Assembly (NCBI GenBank): GCA_021201235.1
Contig: JAJQFI010000027.1
Span: forward strand, 62,001-126,000
DNA length: 64,000 bases
DNA from: Oscillospiraceae bacterium
GTDB taxonomy: Bacteria; Bacillota; Clostridia; Oscillospirales; Ruminococcaceae
Direction of reading: 5' to 3'
The notes beneath the pieces are model-generated. The model searched no databases. It had not been told where the DNA came from and saw only the letters and a list, made by a program, of their open reading frames with translations. Below, in pieces: positions 34,515-43,181 of the stretch (position 1 is the first letter of the stretch; every line of letters starts with the position of its first letter). The position numbers and the translations under genes were made by a program.

Positions 34515-35093
34515 TTAAACAGATGCGAATATCGCCGCTATGAAGCATCCGAGGACAACAATAGCACAGATTGCGATAATGATTGCCGTCATTTTCTTTG
34601 AGAGCTTGCCGCTTTGCTTCGCTTTTGAAAGAATATCTATTGTGTAGAGGAACGATACCAACAGAGCGCTGAACGCCAAGCCAAGTGTAGCTCCCATAAA
34701 GAAGTCTACGACCGGAAGATGGTCGGAGTCGTCGGTCACCATAACTATGAAGCATATTACAACCGCAATAATGCCCACTATGCTCGTTGTTCTGACACGT
34801 TTTAAGAGTGTTGCCTTGTCCTCTTTGGCATATTCGGCGACCGCCTTGAGGGTTTTCTTTTCTTCTTCGTTCATGTTCTCGCTTTTCCTTTCTCCGTTAA
34901 TGATTTCACGGATGTCGCAGTTATAGAAGTCCGCAAGCTCGATAAGTGTACTTATGTCCGGCAGGTTGCTTCCCGTCTCCCAACGTGAAACCGTCCTGTT
35001 CGATACATAGAACTTCTCGGCAAGCTGTTCCTGCGTGAGCCCCTTTTCTTTTCGGAGCTCTTTTAGAAAATCGCCAATTTTCTTCTGATTCAT
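34515..35093 (-). CDS. XRE-family HTH regulator with membrane domain
   Basis: 192 residues. Residues 5-60 are a Cro/CI helix-turn-helix (LKELRKEKGLTQEQLAEKF, VSNRTVSRWETGSNLPD). After a charged linker come three hydrophobic segments (about 103-119, 128-150, 168-190). Such membrane-tethered XRE proteins are common in Clostridia and sense envelope or extracellular signals, but target genes are unknown. Start follows AAGGAGG. Confidence 0.88.
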   Translation of the reverse strand: MNQKKIGDFLKELRKEKGLTQEQLAEKFYVSNRTVSRWETGSNLPDISTLIELADFYNCDIREIINGERKSENMNEEEKKTLKAVAEYAKEDKATLLKRVRTTSIVGIIAVVICFIVMVTDDSDHLPVVDFFMGATLGLAFSALLVSFLYTIDILSKAKQSGKLSKKMTAIIIAICAIVVLGCFIAAIFASV

Positions 35094-35194
35094 GTTTTCC
35101 CTCCTTTCCTGCCACTAAGAATATCACTTCGGGCAGAAAAATAACACGACATAAAGCGAGAAATGCCATGTTATTGATAACTTTTCAATGTCTA

Positions 35195-35767
35195 TCAGTC
35201 CGCCGCTCGGGTTTTATTCGCCTTTTTCGTGAACCTGACAAGTTTTGCCCTGTCCAAAGCGACCATTATGGCGGGGATGAGGATGAGCTGGATGATGATT
35301 CCGGGGATTGCTTCAAGAACTGCACCTGAAATAAAGGCACTCCATGTGAATCTGTTGCCTCTGATGCCGAGAAGGATTATCTCGGCGACGCCCCAGACAA
35401 GTCTTCCGGCAATCATGGCGGCTATCAGACTGCGATACAGCGAAACTATGCACTTCCACTTGGATGCGGCATAGAGAATGCCGATTACTGCGCCATAGGT
35501 TGCAAGCTCAAATGCCATTGCAATAGCCGAAGGATAGAGCACCGGTCTGCCAAAAAGCAGGCTTCGGAGAAGCGGGGTTATAAAGCCGACAGCAAGCCCG
35601 TGCTTCCAGTCGCAAATAAGCCCGCAGAGAAGCACCGGAATGTGCATCGGAAGAAGCATGTTGCCAATCTCGGGAATCTGCCCGGTCAGGAACGGGAGAA
35701 GTAGTCCTATTGCTAAGAACATGGCGGATAGGGTCAGGTTGATGAGGCTTTTGTGGGATTTTGTCAT
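35195..35767 (-). CDS. ECF transporter S component, substrate unknown
   Basis: 190 residues, six hydrophobic helices. The pattern LINLTLSAMFLAIGLLLPFLT, then MHIPVLLCGLICDWKHGLAVGFITPLLRSLLF and AMAFELATYGAVIGILY fits S components of energy-coupling factor transporters. These bind a vitamin or similar substrate and use a shared ATPase module. No riboswitch is seen to give the substrate. Start follows AAGGAG. It is the last gene of the pepF-glcK-ruvX-GNAT operon. Confidence 0.85.
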   Translation of the reverse strand: MTKSHKSLINLTLSAMFLAIGLLLPFLTGQIPEIGNMLLPMHIPVLLCGLICDWKHGLAVGFITPLLRSLLFGRPVLYPSAIAMAFELATYGAVIGILYAASKWKCIVSLYRSLIAAMIAGRLVWGVAEIILLGIRGNRFTWSAFISGAVLEAIPGIIIQLILIPAIMVALDRAKLVRFTKKANKTRAAD

Positions 35768-35775
35768 TGGTGGGG

Positions 35776-36552
35776 TTACTCCTTATTCATATTGTCTACT
35801 ATTTCTGAAGGTTTGGCGGTCATTTCGACCCACGATGGGGCGAAACCGCTTCGGATGGCGTTCCTTGCCGACGGGATGTTTGACCAGGCACAGCAGTAGA
35901 ACGGGACTTTGTCCATCGCCAGAATTTCAACTGCGAGCCTCGAAGTCAAAGCTGAGGCAACGCCTTGACGGCGATATTCAGGGAGAACGTCAATACCTAT
36001 CTGCCACATGCTGTCGCAGTCGGCGGAACAGCCTGCCAGAGCGACAAGCTCGCCTTTATCATAGGCTCCGACTCCCAAAACATCGAGCTCACGCCTCTTC
36101 TCACATAAGGCATTACGCCACTTATCAATATAAAGGTTCCGAAAATCCTCAGAAACGAGAATTCTTGTCTCGAACTTGCAGGACAAGGCTTTGAGCCTAT
36201 TTACATCCGGAAGAAAGTACTCCGCCATAAAGCAGATTTTGGCATCAAGAGGTTTCAGGCTATCGCTCAGAATGTGCATGTTGGGCGTTTCAAAACAGCT
36301 GTGGAAATTGTCCCGACTGCTGACATAATTGCTGACGACTTCTCGGCTTTCCGGCTTGACCATAGCAACGACGTTGTTGCCGTAGGAGACGAGATTACAA
36401 ACTATCGGCTCACTGTAATATTTCCTCGCCTGTTCACCCATTGCGGATTCAACTATCACCGGCTCGGCTTTGAGAAAATCATCCGGTTCACAGCCGACAT
36501 CCATAGCCGATTGTCGCATGGCGATATTCAGGATTTCTGAATTGGTGAGCAT
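35776..36552 (-). CDS. GNAT-family acetyltransferase, two-part
   Basis: 258 residues. The N-terminal half is a GNAT-like accessory region (…CEPDDFLKAEPVIVESAMGEQARKYY). The C-terminal half has the acetyl-CoA motif IGIDVLPEYRRQGVASALTSRLA (about 189-211) and NIPSARNAIRSGFAPSW motif B. The substrate is unknown. The ATG follows directly on the ruvX TAA, with AAAGGG as ribosome site. Confidence 0.85.
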   Translation of the reverse strand: MLTNSEILNIAMRQSAMDVGCEPDDFLKAEPVIVESAMGEQARKYYSEPIVCNLVSYGNNVVAMVKPESREVVSNYVSSRDNFHSCFETPNMHILSDSLKPLDAKICFMAEYFLPDVNRLKALSCKFETRILVSEDFRNLYIDKWRNALCEKRRELDVLGVGAYDKGELVALAGCSADCDSMWQIGIDVLPEYRRQGVASALTSRLAVEILAMDKVPFYCCAWSNIPSARNAIRSGFAPSWVEMTAKPSEIVDNMNKE

Positions 36553-36978
36553 TTACACCAGCCCTTTCTTCTTCCTGTACTCAAGATAGTTCTCAAGAAT
36601 GAGGGTTGCGGCGACGGTGTCGATGACGGCTTTGCGCTTTTTGCCACGGACGTTGGTTTCGTTCAGAATGCCGATGGCTTCAACGGTGGTGATGCGCTCG
36701 TCCCAGAGGGCGGTTTCGATTTCCGAAAGTTCCGAAAGCTCACGGGCGAACTCACGGCACTTGTCTGCTCTTTCGCCTTCGGAGCCGTCCATGTTTTTAG
36801 GCAATCCGACGACTATAAGCTCAGTGCCGAGTTCGTGCGCCTTGTCAGAAATCTTTTGAAGAAGCTTCTCACGGTTCCATTCTGAGATAGTCCCGACTGG
36901 AGAGGCGATGGATTCGCTCTTATCGCAGGAAGCAAGACCGGTTCTTGCATCTCCGTAGTCAACGGCTAAAATTTTCAT
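36553..36978 (-). CDS. ruvX: RuvX/YqgF-family nuclease
   Basis: 141 residues, RNase-H fold. Conserved parts are AVDYGDARTGLASCD (about 5-19, first catalytic Asp), GLPKNMDGSEGERA (about 58), WDERITTVEA (about 94-103, second Asp/Glu) and VIDTVAATLILENYL with the last Asp (about 121). The family includes a putative Holliday-junction resolvase and a pre-16S rRNA 5' end processor. Coupled to glcK upstream (11 bases) and the GNAT downstream. Confidence 0.94.
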   Translation of the reverse strand: MKILAVDYGDARTGLASCDKSESIASPVGTISEWNREKLLQKISDKAHELGTELIVVGLPKNMDGSEGERADKCREFARELSELSEIETALWDERITTVEAIGILNETNVRGKKRKAVIDTVAATLILENYLEYRKKKGLV

Positions 36979-36989
36979 CCTGAACAGTC

Positions 36990-37940
36990 CTACTTTCTGC
37001 TTCTGCCGAGGAATGCCGCGCCGATGATTCCGGCGTCGTTTCCAAGAGATGCACGAACGATTTCGGTATTGCGGGAGCCACGCTTGGTGTAGACCTCGTT
37101 TGCGACACGTTCCTTGAGAGGCACAAGAAGAGCGTCACCCTCGTTGCAGACGCCTCCGCCGATGCAGAGAACCTCCGGCTGGAAGATGTTGATGACGTTT
37201 GCAATGCCGGTGGCAAGATATTTGATATACTTGTCGACGACCTCCTTCGCCGCCTCGTCGCCTGCTCTCATCGCGTTGAAGGCAAGACGTCCGGAGACGT
37301 GGTCGCCCATCATTTCGTGCATTTTCGATTCGGGATGTTCAGCCATTGCCTCTTTCGTCATGCGGATAAGACCCGTTGCGGACGAGTAAATCTCGAAGCA
37401 ACCGTGTCTGCCGCAGGTGCACAAGGGACCGTCGACCTCGATGACGGTGTGACCGAGCTCGGCGCCGGCATAGTTGAAGCCGGAGTAGATTTTGCCGTCG
37501 ATTACGACTCCTCCGCCTACACCAGTTCCGAGAGTTATGCAGACTGCGCTGTTGGCGTTCTTTGCGCTTCCGGCAACGTATTCGCCGTATGCCGCCGCAT
37601 TGGCGTCGTTCTCGGCGTAGATGGGCTTTCCGAGCTCGTTATAAAGAAGCTCGCCGACGGGGATGTCGTAGAAGTCGAGGTTGTTCGAATATTCGATCAT
37701 TCCCCTGTCGCTGTCGATGGTTCCGGGGGAGCCCAAGCCGACCGATTCGATATCGTCCATCGAAAGACCGGCGTTCTCGACAGCCTCGTGGGAGACCTTC
37801 GCCATGTCTTTTATAATATTTTCTGCAGGACGTGGGCAGTTGGTGCGTGTGGTGGCACGGGCGATTATTTCGTAATTTTCATTTACGACACCGGCGACGA
37901 TGTTTGTGCCGCCGAGGTCGATTCCAATATAATATTTCAT
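36990..37940 (-). CDS. glcK: ROK-family glucokinase
   Basis: 316 residues. The ATP phosphate loop IGIDLGGTNIVAGVV opens the protein; ENDANAAAYGEY (about 104-115) holds the catalytic Asp; LGTGVGGGVVIDG and GAELGHTVIE follow; and the ROK zinc motif CTCGRHGCFEIYSS lies near residue 171. The enzyme phosphorylates glucose (or a related sugar) on entry to glycolysis. Start is the ATG 11 bases after AGGAG; an 18-codon extension overlaps pepF and is not supported. Confidence 0.93.
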   Translation of the reverse strand: MKYYIGIDLGGTNIVAGVVNENYEIIARATTRTNCPRPAENIIKDMAKVSHEAVENAGLSMDDIESVGLGSPGTIDSDRGMIEYSNNLDFYDIPVGELLYNELGKPIYAENDANAAAYGEYVAGSAKNANSAVCITLGTGVGGGVVIDGKIYSGFNYAGAELGHTVIEVDGPLCTCGRHGCFEIYSSATGLIRMTKEAMAEHPESKMHEMMGDHVSGRLAFNAMRAGDEAAKEVVDKYIKYLATGIANVINIFQPEVLCIGGGVCNEGDALLVPLKERVANEVYTKRGSRNTEIVRASLGNDAGIIGAAFLGRSRK

Positions 37941-37965
37941 TCTTAGATTGCTCCTGTTAAAATAG

Positions 37966-39768
37966 TTATCCCAAAAGCTCGTCGAGCTCGTCAATCAGGT
38001 CGCCGAACATCTTAAGAGCGTCGTTAATCGGCTCGGGAGAGTTCATGTCGACTCCGGCAATCTTGAGGAGGCTTATCGGGTCGGTGATCGAACCGCACGA
38101 AAGGAACTTAAGATAGTTCTTCACCGCAGACTCTCCTTCCTTAATAATCTTCTGGGAAAGAGCTATAGCAGCGGAGAAGCCGGTGGCGTACTGATAGACG
38201 TAATAATTATAGTAGAAGTGAGGGATTCGCTCCCACTCGAAGGCGATTTCAGGGTCAACGGTGATGTCGTCGCCATAGTACTGCTTGTTGAGCTTGTAGT
38301 AGAGGTCGCAGAGATAGTCGGCGTTGAGGGTTTCTCCCCTTTCGGCGGCTTCCTTCGTCAGAAGCTCGAACTCGGCGAACATCGTCTGGCGGTAGAGGGT
38401 CGTTCTGAACTGCTCCAAGAAGTAGTTAATCAGATATGCACGTTCCTTCTTGTCAGTCGTCTTCGACAGAAGGTACTGCATCAGAAGAGCTTCGTTACAG
38501 GTTGATGCGACCTCGGCTACGAATATGACATAGTCGCTGTAGCAAACGGGCTGGTTCTTCTGGGAAAGATATGAATGGAGGGAGTGACCCATCTCGTGGA
38601 CGAGGGTGAATTCGCTGTCGAGGTTCTCCTTGTGATTCATAAGAACATAGGGATGGGGTCTTGCTCCGGCAGAATAGGCTCCCGAGCGCTTGCCTTCGTT
38701 CTCATAGACGTCAACCCAGCGGTTGTCGAAGCCCTCCTTGAGCATCGAGACATAATCGTCGCCAAGAATCTGCATTGCGTCCAAAATATCTTTCTTCGAG
38801 TCCTCATAGGTGACCTTTGCGTCGGCATCGGGGACGAGGGTTGTATACAAATCGTACATGTGGAGCTCGTCGACGCCCATAAGCTTCTTGCGGAGGCTCA
38901 TATACTTGTGCATGTAGCCCATGTTCGAGTGGACGGCGTCGATGAGATTATGATATACCGAAGTCGGGACCTCGTTAGCGGAAAGCGCCATCTCGAGGGT
39001 GGAATTGTACTTCTTTGTCCTGCACATGAACATCGACTGCTTGACCTCGCCGAAGTAGAGAGAAGCAAAGGTGTTCTTGAACTGCTCATAGGTGCCGTAA
39101 AGCTTCTTGAAGGCATCTTTACGGAGCTCCCTGTCGGGATTCTCGACAAGTGCTACATAGGAGCCGTTTGTCAGAGGATGCTCGTTGCCTTCGCTATCGA
39201 CGGCTGAGGGGAACTTCAGATCGGTGCTCTCAAGAGTGCCATAGACATCGTCGGGGACTCCCCTTACCTGCTGGCTCATGGCGAGGATTGCCTCCTCAGC
39301 CGCTGAGAGAACGTGGTCCTTTTCGATTCTGATTCTGTTGATCGAGATTCTGTAGAGCTCAAGATCGGGGCAGGTCTTGTAGAAGCTATCTAATGTCTCA
39401 TCCGGAATCGAGATAATTTCGGGGACTGCATAGGCGCAGGAAGCTCCGATGTCCTGATAGAGCATCATCATCTTCGAGTAGAAGTCCTGATACTTCGGCT
39501 CGGCGGTGTCCTGGTCGTATTTGCGCATTGCGTAGTTGGCGAGGCGGTTAAGCTCAAGAGTTATTTCGTCGTCGAGTCTGAAATACTCAAGTAATGTTTC
39601 GGCGCTTGCGGCAAGCTTGCCCTCGTAAGAGGCTAACTTTTCGGGGATGGACTTCGCCTTCTCCAAAGCTTCGAGCCACTTGTCGTCGGTTTCATACAAA
39701 TCACAGAGATTCCATGTGAATTCCTCCGGAACCTCGCTTCTTTTCGGCACGCTTCTTACTTCTGCCAT
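37966..39768 (-). CDS. pepF: Oligoendopeptidase F
   Basis: 600 residues, M3 metallopeptidase. The zinc motif LVHEMGHSLHSYLSQ lies near residue 385 with the third ligand in the EVASTCNEALLM segment 25 residues later. It cleaves short peptides in the cytoplasm. The N-terminal helical domain (KRSEVPEEFTWNLCDLYETD) is typical and length is standard. Start follows AGGAGG. It is the first gene of the operon that continues with glcK, ruvX, GNAT and the ECF S component. Confidence 0.95.
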   Translation of the reverse strand: MAEVRSVPKRSEVPEEFTWNLCDLYETDDKWLEALEKAKSIPEKLASYEGKLAASAETLLEYFRLDDEITLELNRLANYAMRKYDQDTAEPKYQDFYSKMMMLYQDIGASCAYAVPEIISIPDETLDSFYKTCPDLELYRISINRIRIEKDHVLSAAEEAILAMSQQVRGVPDDVYGTLESTDLKFPSAVDSEGNEHPLTNGSYVALVENPDRELRKDAFKKLYGTYEQFKNTFASLYFGEVKQSMFMCRTKKYNSTLEMALSANEVPTSVYHNLIDAVHSNMGYMHKYMSLRKKLMGVDELHMYDLYTTLVPDADAKVTYEDSKKDILDAMQILGDDYVSMLKEGFDNRWVDVYENEGKRSGAYSAGARPHPYVLMNHKENLDSEFTLVHEMGHSLHSYLSQKNQPVCYSDYVIFVAEVASTCNEALLMQYLLSKTTDKKERAYLINYFLEQFRTTLYRQTMFAEFELLTKEAAERGETLNADYLCDLYYKLNKQYYGDDITVDPEIAFEWERIPHFYYNYYVYQYATGFSAAIALSQKIIKEGESAVKNYLKFLSCGSITDPISLLKIAGVDMNSPEPINDALKMFGDLIDELDELLG

Positions 39769-39879
39769 GGTGCATTCCTCCTGAAAAATATAATTTCGCC
39801 CAAGGGCGGTTAATGTCCGAAGGATATTTTACCACATATGCGATAAAAAATCAACCGTTGAAACGGGGGTCTTCAAAAT

Positions 39880-39950
39880 TGAAATGAAAATCGAGAATCG
39901 AAGAAATATCGAAAGAAATCAAGAGAAATCGAAAGAAAACGGGATATATT
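39880..39950. other. Low-complexity A/G-rich stretch upstream of rplM
   Basis: Within the 313-base gap between pepF and rplM the segment repeats ATCGAAAGAAA-like units. No gene is seen in the gap apart from the rplM promoter and leader. Confidence 0.5.
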
Positions 39951-39972
39951 TAAAAAAAGTTCTCAAAAGGGC

Positions 39973-40001
39973 TTGACAATCGAAAATTCAAGTACTATAA
40001 T
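39973..40001 (+). promoter_or_regulatory. Promoter of rplM-rpsI
   Basis: TTGACA and TATAAT separated by 17 bases, about 80 bases before the rplM start codon. Confidence 0.9.
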
Positions 40002-40007
40002 ACGAAA

Positions 40008-40070
40008 CGTCGCTTGAAAAGCAAGGCTTTGTGCCCCGTTTCAAGGCGCAGAGTTTATTAATTCCAATAG
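40008..40070 (+). promoter_or_regulatory. Candidate L13 leader in the rplM 5' UTR
   Basis: Two short helices are possible between promoter and ribosome site (GCTTG/CAAGG and TTGTGCC/GGCGCAG). Position and size fit the autoregulatory L13 leader known from Firmicutes rplM transcripts. Identity rests on context; I did not match the consensus base by base. Confidence 0.45.
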
Positions 40071-40081
40071 GAGGAAATTAA

Positions 40082-40510
40082 ATGTCAACATTTATGGAAA
40101 AGCCGCAGAATGTTGAGCGTAAGTGGTATGTAATTGATGCCGCCGGCAAGCCTCTCGGAAGAGTTGCCGCCGCAGCCGCTACCATTCTTAATGGTAAGAA
40201 CAAGCCCACCTATACCCCTCACGTTGATTGCGGAGACCACGTTATCATCATCAACTGCGCACAGGCAGTTCTCACAGGAAACAAGATCAACAAGAAGGTC
40301 CTCAGATGGCACACCGGTTGGATCGGACACCTCAAGGAATACAAGTATTCCGACATGATGGAGAAGGAGCCGGAGAGAGCTATGAAGATAGCTGTCGAGG
40401 GTATGCTCCCCCACAATACCATCGGTGCCAACTCCGCCAAGAGACTTCGCGTTTACAAGGGTTCGGAGCATCCTCATGCCGCTCAGCAGCCCGAAACCAT
40501 CGAGCTTTAA
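40082..40510 (+). CDS. rplM: Ribosomal protein uL13
   Basis: 142 residues: KWYVIDAAGKPLGRVAAAAATILNGKNKPTYTPHVDCGDHV at the N terminus and the conserved KIAVEGMLPHNTIG and RLRVYKGSEHPHAAQQPE near the end. Part of the large subunit. Start follows AGGAGGA. Cotranscribed with rpsI 15 bases downstream. Confidence 0.98.
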   Translation: MSTFMEKPQNVERKWYVIDAAGKPLGRVAAAAATILNGKNKPTYTPHVDCGDHVIIINCAQAVLTGNKINKKVLRWHTGWIGHLKEYKYSDMMEKEPERAMKIAVEGMLPHNTIGANSAKRLRVYKGSEHPHAAQQPETIEL

Positions 40511-40525
40511 GAAGGAGGATGAAAC

Positions 40526-40927
40526 ATGTACGAATCTAAATCAGCATACTTCTATGGAACCGGCAGAAGAAAGAGTTCTGTCGCCAGAGTAAGACTTTAT
40601 CAGGGTACCGGCAAGGTCACCATCAACGGTAGAGACATCGACGATTACTTCGGTCTCGAAACCTTGAAGCTTATCGTCCGTCAGCCTCTCAAGCTCGTCG
40701 GAGCAGAAGAAACCTTCGACGTTGTCTGCACCGTTGCAGGCGGCGGAGTTACCGGTCAGGCAGGCGCCATCAGACACGGTATCTCAAGAGCTTTGCTCCA
40801 GTATAACAACGAGCTCCGTCCTCAGCTCAAGGCAGCCGGCTTCCTCACAAGAGATCCTCGTATGAAGGAAAGAAAGAAGTACGGTCTCAAAGCTGCAAGA
40901 CGTGCTCCGCAGTTCTCGAAGAGATAA
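40526..40927 (+). CDS. rpsI: Ribosomal protein uS9
   Basis: 133 residues: [15 protein letters not shown] near the N terminus, [21 protein letters not shown] in the middle, and the decoding-site tail ending RRAPQFSKR. Part of the small subunit. Start follows AAGGAGG. Confidence 0.98.
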   Translation: MYESKSAYFYGTGRRKSSVARVRLYQGTGKVTINGRDIDDYFGLETLKLIVRQPLKLVGAEETFDVVCTVAGGGVTGQAGAIRHGISRALLQYNNELRPQLKAAGFLTRDPRMKERKKYGLKAARRAPQFSKR

Positions 40928-40940
40928 TTTTTTCACAAAT

Positions 40941-40975
40941 CTAAACCTCAGGCACTTTGCTTGGGGTTTATTTTT
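40941..40975 (+). terminator. Terminator after rpsI
   Basis: AAACCTCAGGCA and TGCTTGGGGTTT pair imperfectly and run into TTTATTTTTAT. Confidence 0.75.
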
Positions 40976-40988
40976 ATCACCACAGGTC

Positions 40989-41017
40989 TTGCAGTTCCCT
41001 CAAAAAAGTGCTATTAT
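40989..41017 (+). promoter_or_regulatory. Promoter for the HAD-like gene
   Basis: TTGCAG and TATTAT separated by 17 bases. Confidence 0.65.
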
Positions 41018-41052
41018 AAGACGTACAAAATTGAGATTCGGGAGACAATAAG

Positions 41053-41420
41053 ATGGCTAATATTATTGCGGTTATATGGGATTTTGACAAGACGCTTGTG
41101 AGCGAGTATATGCAGACGCCGATTTTTGAGGACAATGGTGTGGATGGGAGCGAGTTCTGGAAGGAAGTCGACGCGTTCGCCGAGAATATCAAGAAGACCG
41201 GTGTTCGGGTCAATGCGGACACATGCTACTTAAACTTTCTTATAAAGTATGCCCAAGACGGAAGGTTCAAGGATTTATCGAATGCAAAGCTCCGCGAATA
41301 CGGGCAGAGGCTCAGGTTCTACAACGGCGTGCCGGAAATTTTCGACAACATAAAGAACGTCGTCGCGAATGAGCCGAAGTATCAGGAATACGGCATCAAG
41401 GTCGAGCACTACATCAACCC
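41053..41420 (+). pseudogene. HAD-family hydrolase, N-terminal fragment
   Basis: From the ATG after GGGAGA the protein begins MANIIAVIWDFDKTLVSEYM, with the HAD nucleophile motif DFDKT, and runs as a good HAD sequence to about GIKVEHYI (residue 121). Beyond that the frame leaves the family and ends at 41610 in unrelated residues, because the DNA now encodes a YjbR protein in another frame. The C-terminal half with the lysine and acidic motifs is missing. A deletion that joined two neighbouring genes explains this best. Confidence 0.78.
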
Positions 41421-41792
41421 TCTGTTTTCAAAAATCCTCAGACGCTCCGGCTCATTGAGCATGTCTCGGAAACATACGGCGATAAGCTTGAATTTCTTTG
41501 GGAAAAGTTTCCCGACAACGCCGTCTGGCGTAGAAAAGATACCGGGAAATGGTACGGAGCCATCCTTACAGTCGCCAAAAACAAGCTCGTTGGTTCCTCG
41601 AGTTATGTAGCAGAGATAGTAGACCTGCGGGTTCAGCCGGAAAAGCTGAACGAGCTTCTCGACAAAGAGCACTACTACCCCGGCTGGCACATGAACAAGA
41701 AAAGCTGGTACACCGTCATCTTAGAGGACGAAATCCCCGACGAAGAGCTTTTTCAGCGCGTCAGGGAGAGCTTTGAGCTGGCGGTGAAGTGA
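41421..41792 (+). pseudogene. MmcQ/YjbR-family protein, C-terminal fragment
   Basis: In the frame starting near 41421 the DNA reads SVFKNPQTLRLIEHVSETYG, then LEFLWEKFPDNAVWRRKDTG, KWYGAILTV, IVDLRVQPEKL and YYPGWHMNKKSWYTVILED, ending at TGA 41792. This is the C-terminal part of an MmcQ/YjbR-like domain. It has no start codon or ribosome site of its own and lies out of frame with the HAD fragment it is fused to. Confidence 0.78.
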
Positions 41793-41795
41793 TTA

Positions 41796-41828
41796 AAGAG
41801 CGACTGTGGGGTCGCTCTTGCTTTTTTC
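41796..41828 (+). terminator. Terminator, GAGCGAC family
   Basis: AAGAGCGAC pairs with GTCGCTCTT around six bases, then GCTTTTTT. The 3' arm overlaps the -35 box of the next promoter. Confidence 0.85.
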
Positions 41829-41846
41829 TTTGCCATATGCTATAAT
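41818..41846 (+). promoter_or_regulatory. Promoter for the MNT-HEPN pair
   Basis: TTGCTT and TATAAT separated by 17 bases, about 45 bases before the start codon. Confidence 0.78.
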
Positions 41847-41890
41847 CTTATCAGAAAGGTTTTTAAACTGTTTAAAAAGGCGGTGATAAT

Positions 41891-42232
41891 ATGTGTTCAA
41901 GGCATGATTTGGATATAATTCTTGACGAGGTTGCGAAGTCATATAGAAAAACCTATGGGAATAACATCACCAAAATTTTCCTCTATGGCTCCTATGCGCG
42001 AGGAGACTATCATGATGATTCGGATATTGACATTGTGGCTATCGTGAAGGGAGACAGGCTCGAGCTTCAGAATGAGCTCAAAAAAGTCTGGGATGTTTCG
42101 AACGACTTGGGACTTGAATACGAAGTTATCGTCTCCCCGACTGTCATTCCGTATGACGAGTTTGAAGAATGGAAGGAAGACCTTCCATACTATAGAAATA
42201 TTGAAAAAGAAGGGATTGTTGTCGGTGGATGA
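41891..42232 (+). CDS. MNT-type minimal nucleotidyltransferase (probable antitoxin)
   Basis: 113 residues. The nucleotidyltransferase core LYGSYARGDYHDDSDIDIVAI (about 36-56) shows GSx10DxD. MntA proteins of HEPN-MNT modules modify the partner HEPN RNase with AMP and so neutralise it. The next gene is a HEPN protein overlapping by eight bases, which supports that pairing. Start follows GGCGGTG. Confidence 0.85.
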   Translation: MCSRHDLDIILDEVAKSYRKTYGNNITKIFLYGSYARGDYHDDSDIDIVAIVKGDRLELQNELKKVWDVSNDLGLEYEVIVSPTVIPYDEFEEWKEDLPYYRNIEKEGIVVGG

Positions 42233-42623
42233 GTCGCATAGAAAAAGTTTGTCTGATTATCGCTTAAAATCAGCCGAAGAACATCTGATGTCTTCAAATC
42301 TTCTTTTGGAAAACGGTCTTTTCAAGGACTCCATCGGTCGTTCCTATTATGCGATGTTCGCTTCAGCAAGAGCGATTCTTGCTCTTGACGGTAAGGATTT
42401 TTCAAAGCACGCCGGGGTCATTTCCTATTTTCAGAGAGAATACATCAAGACGCAAAAGTTCGACGTCAAATTTTCAAAATATCTGACATCGGCTTTTCAG
42501 GTCAGAAATCATGCAGACTATGATGACTACTATATTGTTTCAAAAGATGAAGCTGTTGAACAGTACGAAAAAGCCAAGGAGTTTTTAGAGGCTGTCAAGA
42601 CTTATCTCGATAATATTGAATAA
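42225..42623 (+). CDS. HEPN-domain protein (probable RNase toxin)
   Basis: 132 residues, helical: SAEEHLMSSNLLLENGLFKDS, then IGRSYYAMFASARAILALDG and a FQVRNHADYDDYYI motif that corresponds to the R-x-x-A-D-Y type signature of UPF0332/HEPN (PF05168) proteins. HEPN toxins are metal-independent RNases; the R and H of RNH are candidates for the active site. The start is unclear: GTG at 42225 is used because it sits about 10 bases after AAGGG; two TTG codons just upstream are alternatives. Overlaps the MNT gene. Confidence 0.8.
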   Translation: MDESHRKSLSDYRLKSAEEHLMSSNLLLENGLFKDSIGRSYYAMFASARAILALDGKDFSKHAGVISYFQREYIKTQKFDVKFSKYLTSAFQVRNHADYDDYYIVSKDEAVEQYEKAKEFLEAVKTYLDNIE

Positions 42624-42630
42624 AAATTGT

Positions 42631-42660
42631 AAGAGCGACTTACGGGGCGCTCTTGCTTTT
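42631..42660 (+). terminator. Terminator, GAGCGAC family
   Basis: AAGAGCG pairs with CGCTCTT around 10 bases, followed by GCTTTT. Confidence 0.75.
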
Positions 42661-42709
42661 GTTTTGGGAGTATGGTATACTGAGTCAAAACGAGCTTGGA
42701 TGTGATTGG

Positions 42710-43171
42710 ATGGAACTTGTAAAGCCGGAAACCAAAGATTTGTGGTTCAGAAAAGAGCTCTTGGCGGATGAGGAGACCATGTCGTTCAACTTAAGATGGG
42801 GCGGAGCTATTGAGTTCGGCGAGGACAGGTGGAAGGACTGGTATACCAGATGGATTGGCAATGCTGATAGCAATTTTTTATACCGTTATGTCAGAAACGA
42901 TGAGGGACAATTCGTCGGAGAATGTGGTTATCACTACGATTCGGACGAGGATAAGTACCTCGTAGATGTGATAATCATGGACAAATTCAGAGGCAATGGC
43001 TACGGCAGGTATGCCTTGGACGAACTGTGCAAAGAAGCTAAACTGAACGGAATTACGAAAGTCTATGACAACATCGCTATCGGTAATCCCGCTGTAAGGC
43101 TTTTTGAAAAATGCGGGTTTAAGGAAGAATACAGGACAGATGAGTTTGTTATGGTGGGAAGAGAACTATAA
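42710..43171 (+). CDS. GNAT-family acetyltransferase (RimJ/RimL-like)
   Basis: 153 residues. Motif A reads VDVIIMDKFRGNGYGRYALDELC (about 84-106, acetyl-CoA loop RGNGYG), motif B NPAVRLFEKCGFKEEYR (about 126-142). Start chosen at the ATG of MELVKPETKDLWF; the frame upstream overlaps the promoter zone. A TATACT -10-like box lies at 42676. Substrate unknown. Confidence 0.82.
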   Translation: MELVKPETKDLWFRKELLADEETMSFNLRWGGAIEFGEDRWKDWYTRWIGNADSNFLYRYVRNDEGQFVGECGYHYDSDEDKYLVDVIIMDKFRGNGYGRYALDELCKEAKLNGITKVYDNIAIGNPAVRLFEKCGFKEEYRTDEFVMVGREL

Positions 43172-43181
43172 GGGGCGATGA

